Below, piece after piece: positions 33,690 through 46,705 of a DNA stretch of 64,000 bases. The translations under genes were made by a program, and so were the position numbers. Origin of the DNA: Phoronis australis. Its lineage: Eukaryota > Phoronida > Phoronidae. The stretch spans positions 526,866-590,865 of the forward strand of contig NMRA01000111.1 in assembly GCA_002633005.1 (NCBI GenBank), written 5' to 3'. The notes beneath the pieces were generated by a model that searched no databases, was not told where the DNA came from, and was given only the letters and a program-made list of their open reading frames with translations. Every line of letters begins with the position of its first letter. Position 1 is the stretch's first letter.

Positions 33690-35250
33690 CACTGGTTATA
33701 AACTACTTATAAAAGTTCTTACAGCCCGTCTGAATAATATAACAAGGAAACTTGCCCAATCATGTCAACAGCTGTTCAAGGACAATGCATAGGTTACAAT
33801 ATGCAAATCCCTGAGCGTATTGTTTCATAAACAAATATTATTCATGGTCAGGGTCATATTCCGTTTTTAGACTTTTGCAAAGCATATGATACAATAAAAT
33901 GGAACTTTACATTCAAACATTAAATGCGTTTCAATTTGGGACAGGTTTTTACAAGATTTGTGCAGATAACTTATACTAAACCAATAGAATGTCATAACAA
34001 ATAGCTTCTCTACAGATTATTTTCCGATAGAGATGGGTGTGATTCTTTGTCAGATCCATTGTATTGCCTTGCTTTTGAAGTTATGGCCAATTACACACGA
34101 AATAGCAATTCAATAAAAAATAAAGTGAAAATTTTCTTGTATGCACATGATGCTACGTTATTTTTACAAGGTGAAAAGTATGTATAAATTGTCTAAAGTT
34201 TTTGAAACATTTTGGTCTGACCTACTGCTAAATATTGATTAGTGTGAAGGGTTAAACTTCGGCCTTAAGAAAGAATGTCCTGTCTCACTTAACGGCTTCA
34301 AGTGGACTGGCAAAGCAATCAAGAGGTAACTGGGAATATCTTCTAGTCATGATAAATAAGAAAGTGTTTCTTAAATTTTGAACTTAAAATTAAACCGATT
34401 AAAAAGTCTCTCATTGTCTTCAAAAGCCGCAATATTTCTTTGCTAGGCAGAATTGGTGTAGCAAATTGTTTGCGCATTAAAGACAGTCTACGTAATGAGA
34501 AACTCAGCAATTGATAGGGCAAATACAACTAAAGTAAACACTATAATATTTTTTTTCTTTTGCAAGATAACGTCCCCCGAATTGAAAAGGTGACTTTGAA
34601 ATCCTATGAAAATGATAGTTTGTCAGTTCCTGATGTAAATATTACGTTCAAGCCATTACCACTAAAATGGGTTATCCGGTGCTTGGATGTAAACAACTGG
34701 GCCCAGTTGTATAAAAGTTATACGCCGTATATCAACAATGACGTCGCATAATCACGCGTCACGTTGCTATTGTTGAACAATGCACTTGACGTCATGCAAC
34801 AATCAAGCTTATCCAGCGGATAACTTTTGGAGCTTTGTGCAACTCAGCCCTGAAGTTTTTAAAGTGTTTCCAAACTATGTTTTCAAATTATATGAGGGTA
34901 GTCTGATCTTTCAATCAAATCCTGCTGTTGTCTGTTGTTAATCTTGATGTCTTCTATCATGGCATCTTGATTGCTTGGGAAGAAATGATTGACTATTAAG
35001 GACATAACAATGGAAACCAAATGATGTGGAACAATAATACTGTTTGATTGATGGGAGGTCTTCTTCAAAATGCAGTTTTTATGAGGCAGGCATAATTTTT
35101 ATGACGGCTCTTTTGGATTTTGAAAACGAATTCTTGACCTAGGATGTATTGAAATAAAGATAACACTTTCAAACTGGATTAATTATGCTGCTTTGGGACG
35201 TGTAATTAAATTCAAACCTGAGCCTACCAGGTCTATGTAAAATAAGGTAA
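33690..35250 (+). pseudogene. Decayed L1-type LINE reverse transcriptase
   Basis: Fragments in shifting frames follow the order of an L1-like ORF2: DTGYKLLIKVLTARLNNI near 33690, FLDFCKAYDTI near 33870, STDYFPIE near 34015, LAFEVMANYTRNSNSIK near 34070, then LYAHDATLFLQGE near 34135 where YADD is expected, so a catalytic Asp is changed to His. Further on come KVFLKF...SRNISLLGRI (34350-34450), VPDVNITFKPLPLKWVIRCLD (34635-34690), and after an inserted MITE, LYEGSLIFQSN (34890) and ENEFLT (35125). Many stops and frameshifts; long dead. The endonuclease domain and 5' part are not recognisable. Confidence 0.8.
34699..34850. mobile_element. 152-bp MITE inserted in the LINE relic (copy A)
   Basis: Starts GGGCCCAGTTGTATAAAAGT and ends GCAACTCAGCCC, imperfect inverted ends. 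The interior has TTATACGCCGTATATCAACA, ATGACGTC and a ...TTATCCAGCGGATAA... block. It interrupts the LINE frame between CLDVNN and the later LINE text. A second copy is at 47237-47391. The target duplication was not resolved. Confidence 0.75.
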
Positions 35251-36384
35251 CTACTCCGTTTTCCAGAAATATTTTGCTTACCAAAATTGATTCGCCTCCG
35301 GACATAGAATACAGCTTGATTGATATTTACCCTAGATAACAAACCCAGTCATTAATGTCGCGATAATTGATGTTTTTGAACTGTATGAAAGGGAAAAAAG
35401 ACCTGTTGTCCGACGAAAGTTTCACGAAAGGGGTCGAACGCGATTGGGATGATGTAAACTTGTGCGTTTATCGTTTTTTTTGGCTTTTGTACGGTTTACC
35501 TGAATGAGTAGTGTGCCTTAATTTCCTGCAGAAGTAAGGGATTACTTTGCAAATTGTTTTGTCGCTATGCTCGACCTTCAAAACATAGGTATAGACACTT
35601 ATTTTCCCTCAACATGATTATAGTCGTTGAGATATTTGCAAACTAACGACAATTCAGTAATGGCCGCACTAATTTGCATAAAAACACATACGCGGGACAT
35701 TTTATCGACTTGCTAACATTGATTTCCAATGTTTTCACAAAGATGCCTTCATAAAAAGCGCAACTTAGTTCATGTCCAGGGGTGCACGGGGGGCCATCTT
35801 CCGATTCAAATTGTAAGCTTTGTATGCATTGCGCTCACCATATTTCCTTTCCGTCCAATTTGAAATAGTCATGGCAGTACCAAAGATACTTAGATGAACC
35901 ACACCTCTTGGACTGACTAAATTCCTCAACACTGCGAAACAAAAGGTTTGGTACAGAACACACCTGTCAGTCGATATAGACTATATTTCATGCAACAGGC
36001 TTCCGGCCAAAGGTACAGAATATATAATGCATAAAATTGAATACTATTTCGTCCACCTTATCAAATCTAGGTAAAAGTGCACGTTAATTTGAATATATAT
36101 TACAGGTGTACACTCCAGAAGAAATTGTATTTCTTATTCCACTATTAAAGCAGTGACGTATCCCGGGCGCTCTTCTCTATCAATACCACTGTAATCTTGC
36201 CTTAGCTATAGATAAACTTAGTGCCATCCAGCAAATATTAAAATTTATTGATTAAAAATCTAAGCCAATTTCGGACTTTAAAAATAGCAGCCGGATATTC
36301 CCTAAGTACAATTGTCATGTAGGATGTTTTTGAAATGTTTTGAGGTTTTGAATTTCATGAATTATTTCATTGTTTGCATATCAG
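35251..36384. other. No gene recognised
   Basis: AT-rich sequence, possibly containing the last LINE 3' end. No supported exon or named repeat. Confidence 0.4.
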
Positions 36385-36490
36385 AACTCTCATCACGAGA
36401 AAAGCTGCCCCACATGAAAGTTTCTACAGTCTGGCAAGGTTCAGTTGATGATGTACACGCAGTTGCGGTGAAACGTTGTATAGAGTACAG
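36385..36490 (+). CDS. Candidate exon resembling a protein-kinase nucleotide-binding loop
   Basis: Bounded by TTTGCATATCAG acceptor and TACAG|gttctc donor, phases 1 and 2. It reads LSSREKLPHMKVSTVWQGSV then DDVHAVAVKRCIEY. The pattern x-V-W-x-G ... V-A-V-K is that of kinase strands beta2-beta3 with the ATP-binding Lys. No exon with the catalytic loop or DFG was found nearby, so it may be an isolated fragment or coincidence. Confidence 0.28.
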
Positions 36491-36836
36491 GTTCTCGTCC
36501 GGTTGTTACACCAATATTGTACGTGGTATATAGCAGTAGGGGTGAGTGATTACATTTAACACCTCTGATATGGAGGTGTGGGCTAGATTCCTTGCGTATA
36601 CGTTTCTGCAGTCTGATTTAAAATACATTGTTTTAGCAATATATGAACTTACTTTTGGTCGTTGATTATTCAGACGTTTGACAATCAAATGGGCATTCTG
36701 GCCAAAAAGTGTTTTTTTTTTCAGAAATGATAAGTAGCTCGCCATCGAATCCACTAGCTCTGCAGTAGAATCTCAATGTATTGCCGCCGAGCCACGCGTA
36801 AACAAGCAGACTAAGAGTAAAGACACAAGCAAAATT

Positions 36837-36947
36837 ATGGCAGACAACGGCGAAATTATGGCAGACAACGGCGAGAATTGGCGATTTGTAATCAAATCAC
36901 AAGAGCACAACGGATTTTGTTGTTTTTACAACTCTGGCCAAAGATAA
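36837..36947 (+). CDS. Tentative 36-residue ORF starting with a duplicated MADNGE
   Basis: ATGGCAGACAACGGCGAAAT is immediately repeated (21-bp tandem duplication), giving MADNGEIMADNGENWRF then VIKSQEHNGFCCFYN and a stop. Good start context and G at +4, and a possible donor (TTT|gtaatc) after NWRF. It may be a first coding exon; no partner exon was identified. Confidence 0.22.
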   Translation: MADNGEIMADNGENWRFVIKSQEHNGFCCFYNSGQR

Positions 36948-37307
36948 TAACTTCAACAAGTCTATCATGTCTAGCAGTAATCCCAAAATGCATTTTCCGG
37001 CTGTAAGACCGATAGTGTCTCTTTAATTTTTACATGTACTGATGATTTCCGCTGCTATATTTGACCGATCAGGCCGTAGGGCGTTCCCCTTAATGAAGGT
37101 GTGTTGTTGATATAGAAAATGGGACAGGTATGACAAAGGAATTATCAATGAAGAATAAGACAGATTGACAATTAATTGCCGATGTTTCAACAAGGCCGTT
37201 GTTGTTGTTTAAAACAGCTCACTTCTTATTACAATCATGGAACAAGACCTTCATCTCAAACAAAAATCCACCAAAACACATGCATGCTGTATACACTTGA
37301 TTCGTTT

Positions 37308-37846
37308 CAGGTCAAGGGGGAATCTACAATTGGTGGGACTTCAAAACCACTTCCCCGGACTTCAAAACCAGCTGGCTGGACTGCAAAACTCAATGGCCGG
37401 TGTTCTGACTTGCTGGTTGGACCTCAAAACAAGTTGGGCGTTACCTCAAAACCAGATGGCCGCATCCAAAAAACTGGCTGGCCGGACCTAAAACGGGTTG
37501 GCCGGTGCTCGAACACAATGGCCGAATAGCCGATTTTGAACAAAACAAACAAACGGGTACGAAAAATAAACACTAGATGTCAATTGAATACTTCGAGACA
37601 TTCAAAGCGAGTCTCTGAGGAAGTCCGACCGTCGCGTTTGATCACCCGCCAACTGGTTATAGCACCGGCCACCGTGTTTTGGGTCCAGCCAACTAGTTTT
37701 TTTGGGTGAGGCCATCGCGTTTTAAAGTCCGGACACCACGTTTGATCACCGACCATTTGGTTTTGCAGTCAATCTGACTGGTTTTTGAAGTCCGGTCAAG
37801 TGGTTTTCATGTCCGACCGACCAATTGTTAATCCCCCTGCAGGTGA
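37308..37846. repeat. Foldback element with arms made of tandem GGACTTCAAAACCA units
   Basis: The left arm (37308-37525) carries about eight imperfect 25-30 bp units of the form GGACTTCAAAACCAGCTGGC; the right arm (37640-37846) carries them in reverse complement. The extreme ends are inverted too: CAGGTCAAGGGGGA...ACAATTGG at 37308-37333 and its counterpart at 37821-37845. Non-coding. Confidence 0.8.
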
Positions 37847-38570
37847 TTTGGTAGCAATTTAGCATGAGCAATAGCATCTATACCTGGAGCACAAAAGAGC
37901 ATTACTTCAAGTATGGTTACTATTAGAGAGGCGTTTACTTTGTCAAATGGGTTTTAAACCAAAATCGATCGAATACAATGACTGCAGTTGGTGAAAAAAA
38001 CGTCGGAGAACTGAATCGTATACTCATTCATTGAACACACAGTTAAATGAAAAGGCAATTATGCAAACATCTGCTCGCAATTTATCAAAACAACGGTGAA
38101 CTGCAAAAAATAACTTTACTTAACAATCATGGATATTTACAATACAATCGATGGACACCACACCCAAACTAGGATTTAGAGTTACATTGTATACTGAAAA
38201 ACACAGCCTCAAACAACAATTCATTACACAAAGAATAGTACTGATTCAGGTACCACAGCTATATAGGCTTGCATGAACTTCTTATTACATGACACGTTCT
38301 TACACAAAATGTTTGTAATACAATTTGGTCAATTTAAAGTCCTTATGCATTTTCAAAAGATTGATATAATTAAAAAAACTCGAAATATATATAAATTATA
38401 CCGGCACAAAATTAAGCAATTTGTAACACGGTATAGTCATTGTATTTACCTCTTTTCCGTTACCAAACTAAATGCCTTTTTGAGCACAATTTTGTACATC
38501 CGCCGAGATCAGAAAATCATCGACTATTCCCGTCTATCTCCGTGACCTGAGTTCCTTGTGCACCAGTTGA

Positions 38571-38685
38571 GGAACTATTCCTGAATGAGTTACGGATGAA
38601 CGGCAATTACCGATTCATCACAGATAGTCACGGCATCGATAACTCGGCCACTGCCGTTCATACGTAACTCATCGGATAATTCCGT
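38571..38685. repeat. Short palindromic MITE-like repeat
   Basis: GGAACTATTCCTGAATGAGT ... GATGAACGGCAAT on the left is matched in reverse complement by ACTGCCGTTCATACGTAACT ... ATAATTCCGTAC on the right, around a ~40-bp centre. Confidence 0.65.
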
Positions 38686-38689
38686 ACGT

Positions 38690-40990
38690 TGCGCGTGAGA
38701 CCAAGGAGTTGCTCCGGACGAGCTTTTTGGGAAAATTTTTGTGCTTTGACCGCGAATTTCTTGCGAACTCGGTGGAGCAGGACACCGTAAATGGCCATTG
38801 GGAGAAAGAACAATTCCTCATGATTTGTTAAACGTCTGTTTTGTGTAAATTTATTGAGTTTTGTGTTTGTTATGGACGGTTGAGGTGAAGCATTCGTGGA
38901 ATTTCTAGTCCGAAGTGTCATACCTTGTATTATTATATAGTGTATTGGGGACGATCAGAAGCTGAGGACGCCTGTGTGTAGCCGTGCCATATTGAAATTC
39001 ATGAATCCGCCAGAGGGCGATCAGGTCTTTGGTACACAAGCGCTCACCGCTACCTAGAGATCCCATATAACTTGCGGGCGGGAAGTTTCCACCTACTAGT
39101 ATTAAAGTGTTTTAATTACACCTTTCTTGCCATTATAATGCTGACAGGCAACATTCCACTGCTGTGGGGTGGGATGCATTTAATGCCTTGTCTTACGAAA
39201 AAGGCAAACCTTTTGAAACATTAATGGGTGAAAAAGGACAATGACATCGTGTTCCACGCCTACATTTCCCACTGCGAAGCGGAAATATCGTCCGCGACAA
39301 AGCCACCAGCTACTGCTGATAAAGCGGGAAAATTTCGATCTCATACGGTGTCAAAAAGCTAAAATAAATTCGTGAACTTTAACTAGTCAAACAATGGGAG
39401 GGCCTGACAGTGGAATTTATTCCTCTTCATTTAAATTAATGAACCAGCGTGTAGCAATTTAACTTCTGTCCACCAATGAGTCGGGATCAATCGGTAGTCA
39501 CTTTTGTGCTCTCACTACGTTAAACAGCGCCAATATGGAAAGTTTCCTAATAGGGGGCCGTGTGACTACCGACAGCGCATTTCGTAACTTGGCAGCAAAT
39601 CGGCACCGGCTTTACAGCCCTTTAAAAATGCAATGTGGAAAGAAAAAATATAAACACACCGCAATGTTTCAACAAACAAAGACATTTTTTCACCTCAAAA
39701 CTGTGCGCTCCTCACGTGAATTGGAATAAGGTGCAACTGTGCTTCATTTTGCTGCCCGGGCACGACAACCGGCGACGTTTCCCCAGCAATTGCCACGTGT
39801 CACTTCGCTGGGAAAATAATCACTTGCTAAGGTGGCTTCAATTTTTAATTATTAGACAAAACATATCTTGAAACGTGAAAAAATACAGTTGTCTAAAAAT
39901 AAATAATCTGCGATTGAAAATGCAATGCAAACGGGGGGAACCTGAGTGTAGTGAACTGTAGTCTATGAGGCGTGAATCTCGGCGATGCGAAAATATTGTA
40001 GTGCTAGGAGCATGACGCAGTATTTTTTATTCTCTTTGTCACACGAATTTCAGCTATTCAAGGCCCGAGGAGCTAATTAATGTGCTGCGGGATCACTACT
40101 GCTACGCCGCGAAGTAGTGATGTCCGCGGCCATGAGGCCGGGCTCCGATAGTAGCTTATTCGAACTCTTCAGGCTGAATGAAATTTTTTCCTCTTACTTT
40201 AAACTCATTAATACTAGTATTATACTATTTGGCAACATTCCAAGTTTTTTTTTCTGAAGTAGTTTCGCCAACAGTTGGTATTCAGTAAGAAATAGGCTGT
40301 CACTCATTGTTGGCCGTCAGCCGCCTAACAAAGTCGACAAAGACCACCGGTAATTAGTTGTTCCCTGTCTAACTTTATTTTCAATATTTTCACAAGTTGT
40401 CCAAATATTCTTACTGTACAGCTATTTTACTATCCACTGTAATTACGTAACACATGAACACGAGCAAAACAAAAATGCCCTGGCCATTGTCCCTGAACTG
40501 ATAATGAACAAATTTCTCTGCTCTACATGTTTAGCTGCGTCTTTCTTTTATCAGCTATAGGGCCACGTTGCAATATAGGTGGCGCTACACTACCGAGTGT
40601 AAGTTCCACAATATCCTCGCATTGGCATAAGAGTTTGGTGTATATCTCTGACATCTGGTTCTTGATTGGCCAGTCAAAGATGAAGTCAACCATTAGATTT
40701 AAATCAGCTGATCGAACACAAAATACATGTTTTTTACAACCCGGCTTAACTGGGGTAATTTGAGTTATTATCTAAATGATAAACGCCGGTTATGATCACC
40801 ATCCCCACTCATTACAATATCACACTTTGTTTTGGGAAACATTACAGTTGTGCCTCTCATTTTTCGTATCTCATCAAGGTTACTCATAAAGGAACAATGT
40901 ACACATGATTACTGAATCATTTGTCGCAGAAAATGAGAGAAATAAGAGACAATTTGAAATGTTTTTAAACAATAAAGTACGCATACAAAC
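38690..40990. other. No gene recognised
   Basis: Short frames only, none with splice context or similarity that I can support. Ordinary intergenic sequence. Confidence 0.4.
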
Positions 40991-40991
40991 C

Positions 40992-41135
40992 CAGTGGCGG
41001 ATCTAGGACATCACAAGGGGGGGGGCCCAACGTTCTGTCCGGCTGTAAACGTTTGCGCAAACTGAACCACTATTGTAGATGCGCATAGCACCAAATGGGG
41101 GGAGGTCGGGAGGGGGGTTTGCCCCNCTCCTCTTA
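40992..41135. repeat. Dispersed repeat, GGCGGATCTAGG family
   Basis: Starts CAGTGGCGGATCTAGG like the copies at 13151 and 16292. Its inner block AAATGGGGGGAGGTCGGGAG is the reverse complement of the block at 16420-16465. N at 41126. The right end is approximate. Confidence 0.55.
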
Positions 41136-42628
41136 TACTGTTTCATCACAATTATGGCCTTATTAAACAACTTACATTGTAGGCTATGTATGTGAATAGC
41201 TACTGTAGTGATTTAAACAGGAAATCCCTGCTCCTGTCTTCAGATGTGCTGAAGCCAACCAAAAGTATTATCTCCAATCAGTTAAAACAATTTAGGATAT
41301 ATATTTATATACATAGTTAATCAAAAAAGTACATACCTAAATTAGAAAATCTTATTCAAAATAATATTACACTAACAATGAACTCGAGGTCAACATTATG
41401 CAAGTCTCAGAGCTGATGTCACCTGTTTGGGTACTGTTGTCCGAATGAGCAGAGGTCAGCTTCAGCTGTTAGACAATATGTCACCACAAACAATTAGATG
41501 GACGCAATTAATAATAAACATTTGTTTATGCAACATGTTCCTCAAGACAATTAATAATGCCTGGATCTGTTTTAAAATATAGTGCAACAAGGAATTCACC
41601 TCATTGTGATACAAGTAAAACCTGGGGATTTTGTTGTTATTTCATCCTTCTGGTAAACCTTAAAATTACCTAAATTACCTTAATTGGTTTAACTTATGTC
41701 ACCATCAAGTTCAAACTAAAATATAAACACATTAATTAACAAGGTAACCTTTAGCTATGATCAAATTAAAAATGATGATAAAAGTTTCAGCAATTGTTCA
41801 TTGAAAATTTAAAAAGATGTCCGATTTCCTTTAATTACAGAGACGATTTGTTACATAATTAATTATAAATATTTTGACAAAGACATTTAAAAATGAAGTT
41901 CTGTAAAAGGTTAAACATTCTAGAGTTGACTTAATGCATATTCATATTAGTTTGACAGTTTTTCTCAGCTAGAGAAAACAAATAGACTTAATTTCCATTG
42001 AAAACATATATGCTCTATTAATTATGATTATGATAATTACCATCTTAAGTGTCAGGAAAATGACTTTTATGCTTTTAACTTGTTTTTAGAAGTTATCAAC
42101 ATTAATTTGATATCAAAATAAAGTATCCTGCTTATCACCTGAAACAGCAATGAAGCAGATACTTTGTGTCAAGTCATTTCAAAAAAATACCTATGTGACC
42201 TTTGACCTTGATTTGACCTTGACCATGACCCCAAATTTCGGGCAACCGACCCTCATGAGATTCAGCGTGTCCCAAAGTATCTGTGTACTAACTTTGGTGC
42301 TTTAATCCGGGGTGTAAATGTTTTGGGGTTTTTGGCTGCTAAGGGACCGGACTAAATGGCTTAAAAATTCAAGTTGTTTGAGAATAACTACGAAGAGTAT
42401 TCTGGAATTCTGTGAAGCCCTAGGAAAGGGCGATTTCTCCCGGAAGCTCCCTGAAAACGAGTCCCTTTTTGCAATCCACTCAGTGTGTGGGTGGGTATCC
42501 TGTAGTTTGCACCCCCGTTAAAAACATAGCCTAATGCCCCTCGGTTCTCTCTCACCGGGTTTTGTCCCATATTCAAGATCGTACAGGGCCTTGGTGACAG
42601 GCCACAATTTTTGTCGAGCTTTACGATA
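41136..42628. other. AT-rich non-coding DNA
   Basis: Very AT-rich to about 42170, then TGACCTTTGACCTTGA-type words (42197-42230) of a kind common in marine animal repeats. No exon supported. Confidence 0.4.
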
Positions 42629-42679
42629 CAAATAATAATAATAATAGTAATAATAATAATAACAATAATAATAATATTG
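42629..42679. repeat. (TAA)n microsatellite
   Basis: About 50 bp of AAT/TAA with two single interruptions. Confidence 0.92.
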
Positions 42680-42720
42680 AAAGATGGCAAAATTTTCTTC
42701 TTCCTTCTTCCTTTTGAGAG

Positions 42721-42990
42721 ATGGCCGCACAACTTAGGGCTCTCACCAGCGAATGCCGCCATACTGGTGTACATGGTGTGACGTCATCAACGATTGAGAG
42801 ACTGATAATGGTTTCAAAACCCGACAGATGTAGTACTTGATGTCCATCCTCTGTTTACGTTTGAGTCTGCTGTGAGTGTGGCCGACAGAATTTAATTAAC
42901 GCACAGCTTAGTCACAGTTCAACTTTAACTGCTCCGGAGACCAGTAGTTGCCAACTGAGCCGCCGAGACAGATAATTCTCAAAGGTAAGG
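42721..42990. promoter_or_regulatory. Possible bidirectional promoter with first exons
   Basis: A perfect TGACGTCA (CRE/ATF-type site) is at 42779-42786. To its left on the minus strand, ATGGCGGCATTCGCTG is followed by GTGAGAGC, a start codon with a strong donor. On the plus strand ATGGCCGCACAACTTAGG opens a 39-residue frame from 42721, and further right AAAG|GTAAGG at 42981-42990 is a near-consensus donor. No matching downstream exons were identified, so this is a suggestion. Confidence 0.3.
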
Positions 42991-45298
42991 TCTGCCTTGA
43001 GTCAAAACGCATTGTTTAATATCTTTGCGCATTTATTCACGGACGGTTTGAATATTTGTGTATGACTTGAGATTTGATAACTCCCTTGACACCGTGTAAT
43101 GCTTCCAGTAAATAATGCATTTCCATTGCCCTTGATCACTAACTGGCGATGAGAAATGAAAAGTTTCGAACTAGTATAACGTGATGACATCGACAGTTTT
43201 AATTGTGCACGATAGTTTTCCCGAATAAATCAGTGATAGTAGACTGAGGAAATTGTTTTTCGACGATCACTGTGTCACTCTAATGAACAACATTATTGTC
43301 GACCAAATGAAATTCAAGTGATGTCATTGTTTCCACAAGTTCACAGTTGACAAAAAAATTACGAATTTCTTCTCGAAATGCCGCCGGGCAACAACCCTTT
43401 CTTAAATGGAGGGACTGACTCACAATTATTGAAAAAAGCTGTGGATGTGGAATGCATTTAAATTGACGCGTTTTAAGCGATTGTTAACACATGAGTTTGA
43501 TTGAAGAACGTGCCTAAATGTAAAAAGGGTGATACAATTCGACTCTGATAAATTCTTTAAACGTGTGAAAATGGGACTCTGCATTTTACTGCATTTTGTT
43601 ACAACACCTTTTTAAAGGCAGAAACCAACATGAAGTCTGGTAAAGTTTCATTCCCAGTGAATCAGGTTTCGTTTCATCTGTTCAAAAACCTGTAATATTT
43701 AGGTCATTACTTTGAGTTAAATGGTAATATTAATCTTTTTTGGAGAAAGATGCTCCTAACTGGGGCAGACTAGATGAGCAATATTATTGAACAGACCATG
43801 TTCACGTCAGCTTAGGTCGCCAAGCGATATTATGAAAAACAAGATGTAAACTGGTAGCAGTTATGCTTGAGCTCTAAGATTTTGTTTTTCTCTTCGATTT
43901 CCTAGCGACAAACAAATAAATCATTTTCTTATCCGTTGGTAGGCTAGAGAATCGTTAAGACAAAGTTATGAGTAACTTCAAACTTTTCATATGCGTCTGT
44001 AAATTATAGCAATCGAGCAGTACTACGACAGAAGCTGGACTAAAGAAATTTCTCAAAGTTAACTCTGGATACACGTTATGTGCCTGGAACTTTAATGCCA
44101 CTACATTGTGGCTTGGGTTTTTGAGCATGAGCAAAGAGACGGAGACACAATAGCAATGTGAACGGTTACAGGAGATTCTTTTCCCACCTTTCTAGCTGGC
44201 TGTGTGCTGGAGGTTCGAGTACCCTGAAAGTGCGGGCGTTTCCGCCAGCACCGTTTTGTCGTCAGACCGCTTACTTCAAAAGACACACGCGCGTCTGGGT
44301 ACGAGGCCGTTGTTTATCGCTGCATTAATTAATTTGTGGCAGAAACTGAACGTGTTTTGATATCAATTTCGCGTAAAAGCGGTTCGGGTGGTAAGGAAAC
44401 AAACTAATTGCTGGCGAAAATTACCTCTTCGTCTGTATTACTAAAACGCTAGCGTTTTAGCCTGTGAAACCGGTAGCGTTTTCGCCACTCATATGAAGCT
44501 GGTTTCAGGCAGGTCCGACAATATTGATGGGGGAATGATAGATTGCCGGGTGTTAAACAAATTAAGCGAGTTAATTGAAAACATATGGACTCGATCAACT
44601 GTACAGTTTCATAACAAAAAAGTCTAAAGGAGCTCTGCTTCCCCCGCAGTTTATTTCGAGTGCGGCTAAATGTTGAATTTTCTTGCCATTTTCCTTTGCT
44701 TACGCCATAAATGATATAAAAATATTGGATTTTAAGCGAAAATCAACTAAATGGAAACGTGAATGCCATTCATTGCTACCTGCTGCGAATGAAAATGCAG
44801 ACACGTGGGAAATAAATAGGTAGGCGGATGCATTGCGTTTGGTGGGCGTTTTAAATTGGGATATCTACATGGTGTACCAATGAAAACTCATTGTCCTGGG
44901 GTCTAAGATCCGTACTGTGAAAACTCGACTCGAAATTCGACCAATGGGATGGAACGTTTCGAATAAACTTAAAAATTTCTAGTCCCGTACCGGTAACGCT
45001 CAAGAAGCTAGTTCTTTTGTTAAATTAATGTGGTTTAACTGTGGTCCAAAGCTACTAGGTCTGCACTCAAAAATGGAATATATGAACAGGGCAGTGGTAC
45101 ACACTATACCATTAGTTGACAAAATAGCGAAGATTTTCACGGGGAAGACACATTTCACTCACCTGAGAAGACAATAAGGCGATCGGAAGCGATTTGGGAC
45201 CTGATCAATGTAGAGTAGACACTAGGTGGCGGTACATTCTAATACTGCTGGTGCGTCTTACGATTTTCTGCAAAGTACGCTTCATAAAAGTAACGTCG
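42991..45298. other. No gene recognised
   Basis: No supported exon. A 16-bp perfect palindrome AAAACGCTAGCGTTTT lies near 44447. Confidence 0.4.
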
Positions 45299-45440
45299 CT
45301 ATATAAGTGTCATTTGAGCATGGAGGGGTATCTCAGGAGGAGCCTGTGGGCGTGATTTGTTGAGAAGCTTGTGGAGGTCCTGTATAATGGCCACCGTCTC
45401 TGAACCCGGTAGCACTGCTTGGGTAGAAACGCCAACCTGT
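45299..45440 (-). CDS. Candidate terminal exon
   Basis: Minus strand after TACTTATTTGCAG. One frame reads QVGVSTQAVLPGSETVAIIQ then DLHKLLNKSRPQAPPEIPLH and stops at TAG 45299-45301. Composition looks protein-like and the acceptor has a fair pyrimidine tract. No family recognised and no other exon assigned. Confidence 0.28.
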
Positions 45441-46705
45441 CTGCAAATAAGTATTAACAGACACTGGAATACAGGTAGAAACGGTCGTTGAACAATTTGG
45501 AATAAATTTGCAAATCAAAACGTTTTAATGCGTTTGGTACTTCCTATGCCCTGTGAAGTAAAACATTGTAGGCGTGTTATTCATCATCAAATTGGACAAT
45601 TCTCAAAGCCTATTCATTCATGACCTGAGGGCGTCATTTTTAAAAAGGCAAGAAGCCATTTTTGATTACACCTTTACTAAAAGACTATCCTTTGCTGTCT
45701 TAGAGAGACAATTTCCGTGTCGATCTTAATTCCCTTGAAGTGCATTTATTGTGTTCCCTCGATAGAAGTGAATGCAGACGCAAGACAAGGGCCATCTGGT
45801 AGTCTGCCTTTCATATCACTCTCTCGACTGTTCCTTGGACAGAAAATACACGCCGCAACGGGAATAGAAATGTCATCGCGGAAAATATTTCTCCAAGATA
45901 ATCAAGGATACGCATTTTTAGTAAACGAAACACCAAACAGTAGCTTTCCCCGAGTTCACTACAAATGGCTTCAGCATGCAGGCACGACATTTGTACACTA
46001 GATTTGGCTACCGGATCTCCGTTGAGTGTCTCATTGACCAAGACCGTTAAATGAACTAACTTACATACTGCACCGATTCGCCACTCGCAAATGACATTTC
46101 AAGTTGGATTGCCGTTAAGTAGAGTAATTAAACGGCAACATTTTACAATTTGGGAGTACCAATTTTTGGTAAGGACATGGTATATTATCATTCAGATAAA
46201 TTTCTTAAATACTATTAATGTATAACATATAGCATACTTTTTCGAATTAGCAAACAGGAACACAAACGTCGATCAACCCGTGTTAAATTGACTTCAAGCT
46301 GGATAGGGGTTGTGCATTCCCTTCCAACTCATCCAAAGCCTCGAAAAAGTCCTTCTGAATCTAGACAAACCTTGTAGTTCTATTGTAGATATGCTACCGG
46401 TCAAGCATCACTGGATTTTCTTCTAGTGACCACGCGTTAGGCATTGACTTTTTATTCGAATGTTGGCCAAGCTCAGCGAGTGTTATTTTGTTGATACTTT
46501 CTAGCAACCATTTGCACGTTTTTCATAATAGTTTTTAAGCATAAAGTCATACTCTTTCTCTCCCAATTTTTTATAAGAGGCACTTTAAAGTAGACCATAT
46601 TTTACTTTGTTTTCTCTACACAATAAAGTCTCTGACTGGTGAAATTCGTTTAAGCACGAGCGTCGAATTACTTTCTGGTGAACGTGTTTACTTTTGTGAG
46701 TTCGC

